In this document: piece after piece, positions 11,556 through 23,500 of the stretch
Layout: each line of letters begins with the position of its first letter
Numbering within the stretch: the stretch's first letter is position 1
Source: Liolophura sinensis
Taxonomy: Eukaryota; Mollusca; Polyplacophora; Chitonida; Chitonidae
Direction: 5' to 3'
DNA: 64,000 nucleotides
NCBI RefSeq assembly: GCF_032854445.1
Contig: NC_088295.1
Coordinates: 79,390,028 to 79,454,027, forward strand
The notes under the pieces: generated by a model
Told to the model about the DNA's origin: nothing
What the model saw: only the letters and a program-made list of their open reading frames with translations
The model's database searches: none
Position numbers and translations under genes: made by a program

Positions 11556-14500
11556 GTAAATTCACACTTAATACACACGTATAGCCATAAGTACGGATAG
11601 CTAACACAGCCTACAACGGCATGAGATGAATGTATATGTTACAAAATAATAACTGTAAAGAGCATTGAATTTGATTCGTGAAAACATTTGTGGGTGGCAC
11701 GTGTATAATAAATTGTAAGGAACGGATGAAAAGGACAAACAGCCCAAGCGAAACAACAATCGGTGTTGAAACAGTCGGTGTTGCAGTGTCATTATTTTTT
11801 TGTTTTGTTTTTTTTCCCTTTTCTTTCTTGTTTGAAAGAGATTTACTGCTACTCTACAACCCTTTCGAGGGGGTTTAAGGTTTAAATTTTAGATCCGAAA
11901 AACAGTGATTGCCATATGATAAGCGGATCAAGCAACGGTTATATTCTTTCTAAACAAAAAGTGAACGAAAGAGTAGAAAGGCAGAAGTACATGGGTGGGT
12001 GTGTGTGTGTGTGATTTTACGTTGTATGTCTGCATAAACCAGGATTTTCTGGTGATCCAAAAGCCCCAAGGCCTGGTTCCTTATTGTTTACATGATGCTG
12101 TAAGTATGTGTAATGCTATGACATCACAACAGAATTTAAGAACGGGTAATACTAGACAAAAATGATGTCAAATAAATTATAATTAACATCACGGTGTTCT
12201 TCCAACATCAACACTTACAATATAACCCAGACTGAGATCAACTGACAAAAGGCCAGATTTCGCCGATTTTTTGTGACCACTTGTCAACTATCACACTGTC
12301 GTCGCTGCCCTGGTATTGCTCTTCGTGCTGTACATTAACATGAAGTCAACAAATGAGCCCACAAAGGTTTTGGTTATTCTGAAATAAGTAGATAATGTAT
12401 GTTTACGAAAAGGTTGTCATCACTTGTAGAGTACTGGGTAAAAATTATTACCTCATTAATGATTACATGAACGGTGATAAAATTAACTGATCGCTAAAGT
12501 AAAACAATTGTAAGAATCACTTTACCTTAGTTATGCGTGACAGATACTTATTTATGACAAATACTTATTTTTTTTCATTTATTTATACTTATATTTATTT
12601 ATAGCTTAGGTGGTTACTGCCCCAGCTTGACGCAATGATCCATGAGCCTCTCATCAATTCGGTCGCTATGAGTTCATGTCAAGCTTGTGCTTGCTTTCTC
12701 TCCGATCGTTTGTAGGAAGCCCTTCTTGGGTTTCGCCCAGGGCTCTGCACAGTTTCCTCCCAACATAATGCTAGCGGCTGTCCTGAGCACGGCGTAAAAC
12801 ATAAATCAAATAAATAAATAAATAATCATTTATGTGTTTTATGCCGTACTAAATGACATTTTACCATACGACGGTTGCTGAAAGTCCTTCTCACGTGCGA
12901 CCAGAGAGGAAGGCAGCATGTGGTGGACTTGAGCTCACATCGATCCCATTGCTCAGAGATTCCTGGGTCACTTCGCTGTGCTAGCACGCTAACTATAACT
13001 TGAACACGTCGTTATAGCATACGGCTTAGTGATCTAAAAATGTGATATATTGACAATTATTTCATGTGATATTCATGAGATGCAAAGTAAGAGCGGTAAC
13101 TTTCTAATCGACACATACGTCTTTTCGATCACTGGCGGTATCCTTGTAATGTTTGTCTAATACTATTGTCCACTGCCATAAGTACATGTGACTTTTGCAA
13201 TGAACAAAGGTGGAACAATTAACTAAGGTAAACTGACAAGAGGCCGTATTTAACCCATTACGTGAGACCATTTGCCAACAATCACACTTGTCTCTGCTCT
13301 GGTTTGTATATTCATGAACAATGGGGTCGAGTCAGTAAAGATTTCTTCGGTCATGAGACATTGATAAGTTTATAAGTTCCAGAATGTTACTTTATAGCAA
13401 TTAGTGGGGAATCTTGAAACCATTTAAATCTTAGTGTAACTACAGTACAGGATATGTTGTACTTTAACATAGGGTTGATCACCAACACTACCTTAGCTCA
13501 GGAATGGTTGAAGGAGTACAACAGTCAGGCACAGATTGTATACAATCATAGAGAGATAGCCGCATGGAAGTACGAATCCAACTTGACAGATCATAACAAG
13601 AAGTTATCGGTAAGTCTGTTTTGGGTAATATTCCAATCAAGTTCTAAACGAAGGTGTCCTCAGATGAAGTATTTTGTGACCATACTGGGGTATATTTAAA
13701 CATGGTAAACGGGTCTCTGGTTAGAATACCCTTAAAATGGACCATTTCTTCAACTTCAGTAATTATCAAATAGGGATATATTTATAGAATTCATAATTTT
13801 GGAAGAGAACAGGAAACCTGCTTTCAAAAGTAGCCAAGAGACCACAACAACGATTGCATGTTGGAGATGAAACACAAGGATCAAAGAAAAATGGCCATAT
13901 GTTAATTGAACTGATTTCATAATCTGAAGGAAAGATCTGAGAGTCCAGATAGCAGACCAGCTATTTTTTTTATTCGTGATATGTTAAGCGATTTTACAGA
14001 ATTAAATGAGTGAATAATTGAGGTTTAAGGCCACATTAAAGAGATAAATGTAAGAGACACCAACTTTTCAAGCGCTTTCAAAACTAGTCTGCTGCATCTC
14101 AGATTTAACCAAATAACAGGTATCATTAATTGTTAATAAACAACACGAATAGCTGTTACATGAACTAAACAAATTTGCCGTTTCATCAATATTAGTATTA
14201 GTATCATATTAGTCTCTTGCCTCCAACACGACGATAAGTTTCACACCATTAAAATAATACAAATCTTGAACTAATACGACGTTACATTTGTGACGATATT
14301 CTCCGCGAATCAGATTCAAGCATCCATAGAGAAGGACAACTTCAAGGTAGAAGCTAAGAAGAATGCCTCTCAGTTTGATTGGGAAAGCTTCACCGATGAC
14401 GATCTCCGGAGAAAGTTCCAGAAGATATCAGATGTGGGAACGTCAGCCCTACCGGATAAGACCAAGCTGATGAGGGTACGTAACACTCCTTCAAACAAAT

Positions 14501-17500
14501 ACGCCGTGTGTTTACATCTTGGCGTATTAATTTAGAATGAATCCTGTTAATTATGCATACATACGCGTGTCCTTAGAAGAAAAGCTAAAACAAAAGATGT
14601 TTATATTAATCTGTATGTCCATGCTATATGTATGTACAAACAAAAACAAATATAAGTAAATGATCAAGGGGAAAAATCAGTGAAAAAACATCAGGAACTA
14701 ATAATGCCGTTTTCTGTAATTTCTTAGCTGCGACAACGCTTATGGGTGGGTCATACTGTCTGTCGATTGGTCGGTGGGAGGATCAGCTTTTTATATTCTT
14801 TAAACATAAGTCATTCTTTTAACGAGTGGTCTGAGTGCAAGACGACTCCAAAATTCTGTAAATCTTGTCAGGTTCTTAAATTATGTTCGGCTTGGAATAT
14901 TTATCAGTGGAAAAATATACTGTTAAAATATCTAGGTGTTCTACTTTCATTGGCTTCTTTGCAAGAAATTATTCCCAAGTTAACTATACACATAAAGCTC
15001 TGTTTCATCATTAATACAGTGTTTCAAGGGCAAACATTTGGTCGGGTTACTGGTACCCAAAATAATCTATGAGCCCACATTTAAGTTAAATAAAATTTTT
15101 GACAAGATTTTTATTCAGGGAGAGAAAAAATAAAAGTACCGTTTGTTATGGTTTACCGTTTTAGCTACTTCATTGACAATTTGGAGACGTAGATGAATTG
15201 TTCAGTAAAATGTCTCTTATGTTGTCTTTTTTCCTATTTGTATAGCTGAATCAACTGGTAGCAGACATGCAGTCGATCTACAGCAAGGCTAAAGTGTGTT
15301 TGACCGGAGGTAGTTGTGAACATTTGGAGCCAGGTAATCTTGCAAGAACTATGTGCCACGGTTTGTATCCCGATCTCTATGACAGAGTTCTCCGGCCCTC
15401 TACGAAAGGAGGCAAATCTTGTAACTCATAAAACAGCATTGCCCTCTTATTATATGAACAACAATTCCAGACAAAAATTTCAGTGACACTACAAATCTTC
15501 ATGAATAAATAATACCTGGTATTGCTATTCAAATAAGCAGATGGCACTGCCTGTTCATTAGTTACAAGATTTGCTTCTCTTTTTAGCGGTCTGGCGAAGT
15601 CCCATGGTCCACGTCTGAACATGAAGAGAAACTGGATAAATCACATATACAAATTGTGCCAGTGGGCCATGCAAACAAAAATCGTATGTACATGTAATTC
15701 CCCTTTTTGAGATGTACTACATTGTCTGTAAATCTTAACACACCTTGCTGCATTTTAGTTTTTGTGAAAAGCGGGCCATTTTTAAACCTTTTAATTCTTT
15801 TATGCGTACAAGCAATAAATCTTGTAATTCTTACACTGCAGATATGTGAGTAATTTTCTCTTTTTCCACGCAACTGGTATGACAGTGGACACAAGAAATC
15901 CAATCGAACAAGCAGATCTTATACCATGTGCCACTGTTAATGTCTGATCACTAATTATGAAAGGCATGTGCATTTTGAGTGACGACCGTCTTTATTGAAT
16001 TAAGGTCTGACTGAGTTATTTGCCAAAAATCGAGACTACGAGACTTTATTGACGGCTTGGAAGACCTGGAGGGATGTAACCGGCAAGCAGATGAAGCCAT
16101 TGTATGCGGAGTTCGTCCAGCTTAGCAATGAGGCCAGCAGAATTTCAGGTACATGTATCAATGTTCCAATGTCTTGTCATGTTATTGTCCGTTAAATGTG
16201 ATGATGACTAATTATATTTTTAGTAATTCTAGACCAGTGACATAAATAATAACACATAGTAATAATAAATTGCTATTTAAAATTCCACTTTAAAAGTCGT
16301 GGTGTAAAGGAACATTTTAATTACTACTGTGTAAGCTTTTACAAGAACAGGTAGAATAAAATGCTGACTGAGGCATATTATCCCTCTCTACGATGCTCCC
16401 CAACTCGTCATCCAGACAGGTGACTTGTGCCGCGTCACGGGTCATTTTCCAGCATGGGAGATACTCAATGTTCATTACTTCCATGTGGACTGGAAAGTTT
16501 CTAGCGTATACCATTAATTTATTAGTGACCTAAAATGTCGCCCTCAAAAGTACAATTTAGAGGCAAATAAATGTCACAAAATATTATATTTGGCGCTGAA
16601 ACTTACAATTTTCCAGCAGTATATCATCCCATGTTCCAAGCAAACCTTCAAAGCATTTTCTAAAATTAACAGAAATCTCAGAATCAGGGAAAATCGGCAA
16701 GTCAGATATGGAAGACATTTTTGATCAATTAGGGTAGCCTATATAGTTTATATATTTTCAACCAATTTACAGAATTCGACAAAAATCGTAATGTTTGAAC
16801 TGCTGATTGATTTCAGTAGTCGAACTCAATAAAATGAATGAAGTATGTCGTATTTTCATCTAACAAACGGTTTAGATAAATCGATTTGTACGAAGCTGAT
16901 TTGTATAACAATAAATTGGACAATTCTTGAGATTCAGTCGTAGCTGTTGCAATCAAATAGGACACTCTATATTTAAATCAGTAACAAACAGTGCTAACTT
17001 TTAATCCTACGCGGATCATGTGTTCATGTGCTCAATGATAATGGGGATATGGTTTAGGCCACAATGATACCGGGGAGTACTGGCGGTCATTCTACGAAGA
17101 TCCAAACTTCCGTCAAGAATTGGAGGACCTGTACAAACAAATCAAGCCACTGTACGAAAATCTTCACATCTACATCCGCCGAAAACTGAAGCAAACGTAC
17201 GGAGCGGACAAGTTCCCCAAAAGTGGGCACATACCGGCACATCTACTCGGTCTGTTTTGTTTTTGTTTTGTTTTTTTGTTGTTTTTTTTTGTATTTTTTT
17301 GTGTTTCTTTTTTTTAATTTTTGATTATCAATGTCCAATATGTTATGTTTGTGACATATTTGTCTAAGACATATAGGTCTCATGACATAAAATGCATATA
17401 CTCCTCTCCAGCCGTACGTGAGAAGGTCTTTCAGCAACCTGCGGATGGTCGTGGGTTTCCTCCCACTATAATGCTGGCCGCCGCCGTATAAGTGAAATAT

Positions 17501-20500
17501 TATGTACGGTGTAAAACACCGATCAATAAATAAAATACATGTAGTGTAAACTTAGCGTTATAAAAATATTGGAGCATTATAAACATTGCAAATCCTTCGA
17601 TGGTGTTAAGACAAAGTCTTTTTAGCTCAGAAACAATCATTAACTGGAGACAAAGATTGTGACAAAGCCATATATGCATTAAAGAAGATAAAACACTTCC
17701 CTTCAGGAAACATGTGGGCACAGCAATGGGACAACATATTAGACGTCGTATTACCATACCCTAATAAACAAAGCGTAGACGTCACACCGGAAATGATCAA
17801 ACAGGTATGGAAACATGTTCCATTTTATCACGAAAGATTCAATATGTGTCATTATGTAGGCTATACAAAATATATACAACTCTCTCACCAGAATGCTGGT
17901 CGCCGTCCTATAAGTGAATTATTTTTCAGTGCGACATAGAACTCAAATAAATAAATCAAACATAGAACTCTCTTGATTTAATAATGAGCAGTGGAACGTT
18001 TGTCAAGTGACACAGCTGTCAGCATGCCTTTCATCGTAAGGCACTTCCCGCCCAAAACTGATCCGCCGTAGTGGTTTTACAAATGTCTTGCTGTTCATGA
18101 AACTGATGGGTTTAAAGTTGGTGTTTCTTTTCCAAATGTAGAAATGCCGAAATATAGGCCTACTTGTGTAATGTTGGCCTTCGGTTAGCAGGTGACGGTT
18201 CAAAGGGGATCATATATTAAAATAAGAGCTATTTCTCGGCAAATTCTAGATGTACACGGTCCAAATATTTATTTTGTGGCCAGCATTATGGTGGGAGGAA
18301 ATCGGGTAGAGCCCAGGGAAGCCCACGACCATCCGCAGGTTGCTGGCAGACATTTCCATTTATGACCGGAGAGTATGCCAGCATGAGCTGGACGCATTGG
18401 TTGGAGGCTCCTGGGTCATTGCGCCGTGCTTTAGTGCTAACCCCTCCGCCAAGGAGTCCCCCGGTCCAAATATTCAAACAGTTTAATGTCGGCAAAGGCT
18501 TAGGAAATGTTCCCTTAATTTTGGGCTTCAACGGAAAGTAAGCTCGTATTTGAACCGTTAACAGCTAACTGTTTACTGATATTCCAAATTTCAATAATTT
18601 TCTTATGTTGTTTTAAACATGTTTTTAAATTTTGATGTTCTTCATGAAAAAAAAGAGCCAAGTGTCACCAATTTAAAAACATTAACATTTTCATAGAATT
18701 ACACTTCGCTGAAGATGTTCGAAACTGCCGAGAGTTTTTTCACTTCACTTGGCCTGAAAAAGATGAGAGAGGAATTCTGGAATCGGTCAATTATTGAACG
18801 ACCGGGCGACGGGCGACCTTTGACCTGTCATGCCTCTGCTTGGGACTTTTTCGACGGCAAAGACTTTCGGTAAGGTATTTCACATCATAACATAAAACTA
18901 TATGCACAGATGTAGATCTACTCGGCTTACAGATAGAGGTGAATCACGATATGTACCATATTTCATCCGTAGAGTTACCATTTACTCCTTCGGCAAAACT
19001 TTGGCAACAGTTTCTTTCATTTGGCATTAAGAGGTCACAACCACGAATATTCATCTTTTCATTTGTTTCATTCAATTATCGATGCATGGGAAACATAGGT
19101 GTCTTCAAGGTCAGCTTTAGCTATTTTGTGGTAATTTCAGGATAAAGATGTGCACTCGTGACCATTTTGTGGTAAAATCGGGCTAAAGATGTGTTTGGCG
19201 TGACAATTTTTGCATTAGTTTCAGCAAGCGGATGTTGACTAGTGACTCAGTTTAAGATATAAATGTACGCAGTATATTGTCGTCATTCCAGGAGGGAAAT
19301 GTTAACTCCTGACTAAGTTTAGCAATTCCAGGACATAAATGTTCACTCCCGACTAACGTGTAGTAATTACAGGAGATAAATTTTCACTCCTGACTAACTT
19401 GGGGTAATTCCAGGAGATGAATGTTCACCCCTAACTAACTTGGGGTAATTCCAGGAGATAAATGTTCATTCCTGATTAACTTGTAGTAATTCCAGGAGAG
19501 AAATGTTTACTCCTGATTAGCTTGTGGTAATTCCAGGAGAGAAATGTTCATTCCTGATTAGCTTGTAGTAATTCCAGGAGAGAATTGTTCATTCCTGATT
19601 AACTTGGCGTAATTCCAGGAGATAAATGTTCATTCCTGATTAGCTTGTGGTAATTCCAGGAGAGAAATGTTCATTCCTGATTAGATTGTGGTAATTCCAG
19701 GAGATAAATGTTCACATCCTGATTAACTTGTAGTAATTCCAGGAGAGAAATGTTTATTCCTGATTAACTTGTAGTAGTTCCAGGAAAGAAGTGTTCACTC
19801 CTGACTAACTTGGGGTAATTCCAGGAGAGAAATGTTTATTCCTGATTAACTTGTAGTAGTTCCAGGAAAGAAGTGTTCACTCCTGACTAACTTGGGGTAA
19901 TTCCAGGAGATAAATGTTCACTCCTGATTAACTTGTAGTAATTCCAGGAGAGAAATGTTCATTCCTGATTAACTTGTAGTAGTTCCAGGAAAGAAGTGTT
20001 CACTCCTGACTAACTTGGGGTAATTCCAGGAGAGAAATGTTCATTCCAGATTGGCTTGTGGTAATTCCAGGAGAGAAAAATGTTCATTCCTGATTAACTT
20101 GGGGTAATACCAGGAGAGAAATGTTCATTTCTGACTAAATTGTGGTAATTCCAGGAGAGAAATGTTCATTCCTGACTAACTTGGGGGTAATTCCAGACTA
20201 GAAATGTTCATTCCTGATTAGCTTGTGGTAATTCCAGGAGAGAAATGTTCATTCCTGATTAGCTTGTAGTAATTCCAGGAGAGAAATGTTCATTCCTGAC
20301 TAACTTGGCGTAATTCCAGGCTAGAAATGTTCATTCCTGATTAGCTTGTGGTAATACCAGGAAAGAAAATGTTCATTCCTGACTAACTTGGGGTAATCCC
20401 AGGAGAGAAATGTTCATTCCTGATTAACTTGTAGTAATTTCAGGAGAGAAATGTTCATTCCTGATTAGATTGTGGTAATTCCAGGAGAGAAATGTTCTTT

Positions 20501-23500
20501 CCTGACTAACTTTGAGTAATTCGAGGACAGAAGTGTTCACTCCTGACTAACTTGGGGTAATTCCAGGAGAGAAATGTTCATTCCTGATTAACTTGTGGTA
20601 ATTCCAGGACAGAAACGTTCATTCCTGACTAACTTGGGGTAATTCCAGGAGAGAAATGTTCACTCCTGATTAGCTTGTGGTAATTCCAGGAGAGAATTGT
20701 TCATTCCTGATTAACTTGGCGTAATTCCAGGAGAGAAATGTTCATTCCTGACTAACTTGGGGTAATTCCAGGAGATAAATGTTCACTCCTGACAAACTTG
20801 TCATTTCAGGATAAGGATGTGCGCTTGTGACTACTTTTTAAATAATTCAAGATAAAGATGGTGACTATGTCAGAATAACACTGTTTATTAGTTTGTGATA
20901 ATCTCAGGATAAAGATGACTATTTTGTTTCAAGGTAAAGATGTACCCTCGTGACTATTTTGTGGTAATTTCAGGATAAAAATGTGCACACGTGTGAACAT
21001 GGAGGACTTAATAACGATTCATCACGAGATGGGACATATCCAGTACTTCATGCAATACAGTGATCAGCCGTTAATATACAGAGACGGGGCTAATCCGGGT
21101 ACAGTTAAAGCATTCATCAATATAAAAACATATTTGCTGGAACTAGCTTAGAATTAGAGAACGTTAATTTAAAAAATACTATTTCTACTTAAATAAATGT
21201 CTCCATTGATGGTGACAATGATTGTTCATTTAAAACTTTTATATACGGGAAATGTTAACCGATATAGTCCACATCATAACGTAGGCTTTTATATCACAGT
21301 GCGTCCACTCTACAGTGCTTGTGATGGTTCGTTGTTCAGTTTTCTTTGCACAAATCACATTTACAGCTCTGAATTTATTTCCTCAGGTTTCCATGAAGCC
21401 GTTGGAGACACCTTGGCGTTGTCCGTTGGCACAACGACACATTTAAACACCCTACATCTTCTTAATAAACTGCCAAGTTTTGCAGACAAGGGTAAACATT
21501 ACTTTTATCATAAAACACAGAGAAAAGAATACCCCAATGTGACCGACAAGAAAGAGTCAAACTACAGTTTGCTTCTATCGTCTACGTTTATTCAAAATCT
21601 TAACTAACCATCCCGATTTGCTTGTCTGTCTCATCTGTACGTGCTTGAATGCAAACACAAAGATTTGTACCGATTGTATTTCATTTCTTGCTGATAAAAA
21701 TGTTCATTACTGTGAAAAAAAGTTTTTGCATCTCTTTTGCAGAATTTCCCATCAACCATCTCATGAAGATTGCCCTGGAAAAGATCGCCTTCCTGCCATT
21801 TGGCTATCTGATAGATCTTTACAGATGGGATGTGTTTAGTGGCGTTACTGCCGAATCCCAATATAACAAACATTGGTGGGGCCTCAGGTGAGGTCACAAT
21901 ATAACAAACATTGGTGGGGCCTCAGGTGAGGTCACAATATAACAAACATTGGTGGGGCCTCAGGTGAGGTCACAATATAACAAACATTGGTGGGGCCTCA
22001 GGTGAGGTCACAATATAACAAACATTGGTGGGGCCTCAGGTGAGGTCACAATATAACAAACATTGGTGGGGCCTCACGTGAGGTCACAATATAACAAACA
22101 TTGGTGGGGCCTCACGTGAGGTCACAATATAACAAACATTGGTGGGGCCTCACGTGAGGTCACAATATAACAAACATTGGTGGGGCCTCACGTGAGGTCA
22201 CAATATAACAAACATTGGTGGGACCTCAGGTGAGGTCACAATATAACAAACATTGGTGGGGCCTCAGGTGAGGTCACAATATAACAAACATTGGTGGGGC
22301 CTCAGGTGAGGTCACAATATAACAAACATTGGTGGGGTCCCAGGTGAGGTCACAATATAACAAACATTGGTGGGGTCTCAGGTGAGGTCACAATATAGCA
22401 AACATTGGTGGGGTCTCAGGTGAGGTCACAATGTAACAAACATTGGTGAGGGCTAAGGTGAGGTCACAATATCACAAAACACTGGTGGGATCTCAGGTGA
22501 GGTCAAAATATAACAAGCATTGGTGGGGCCTCAAGTGAGGCCACAATATAACAAACATTGGTGGGGTCTCAGGTGAGGTCACAATGTAACAAACATTGGT
22601 GAGGGCTAAGGTGAGGTCACAATATCACAAACACTGGTGGGATCTCAGGTGAGGTCACAATATAACAAGCATTGGTGGGGCCTCAGGTGAGGTCACAATA
22701 TAACAAACATTGGTGGGGCTTGATGTGAGGTCACAATATAACAAATAATTTCGGGATCGGAGATGAGAGACCCATTAAAACAAACACTGGTGGGACTTGA
22801 GATGAGACACTCAATATAACAAACACTGAAGCGACCTGAGGTGCAAGTTCTAGTATAATAAACATTGATGGACCTGAGGTGAGAGTTCTAGTATAACAAA
22901 CATTGGTGGACCTGAGATGAGAGTTCTGGTATAACAAACATTGGTGGACCTGAGATGAGAGTTCCGGTATATCAAACATTGGTGGGCCTAACGTGAGAGT
23001 TCTAGTATAACAAACATTGGTGGACATGAGATGAGAGTTGCAATATAACAAACATTGGGGTACTTGAGGTGAGAGTTCTGGTATATCAAACATTGGTGGA
23101 CCTGAGGTTAGAGTTCCGGTATATCAAACATTGGTGGGCCTAACGTGAGAGTTCTGGTATATCAAACATTTGTGGACCTGAGATGAGGGTTCTGGTATAA
23201 CAAACATTGATGGACCTAACGTGAGAGTTCTGGTATAACAAACATTTGTGGACCTGAGGTGAGGGTTCTGGTATAACAAACATTGGTGGGCCTGAGGTGA
23301 GAGTTCTAGTATAACAAACATTGGTGGACCTGGGGTGAGAGTTCTGGTATAACAAACATTTGTGGACCTGAGGTGAGGGTTCTGGTATAACAAACATTGG
23401 TGGGCCTGAGGTGAGAGTTCTAGTATAACAAACATTCTTGGACATGAGATGAGAGTTCTGGTATAACAAACATTGGTGGGCCTGAGGTGAGAGTTCTGGT

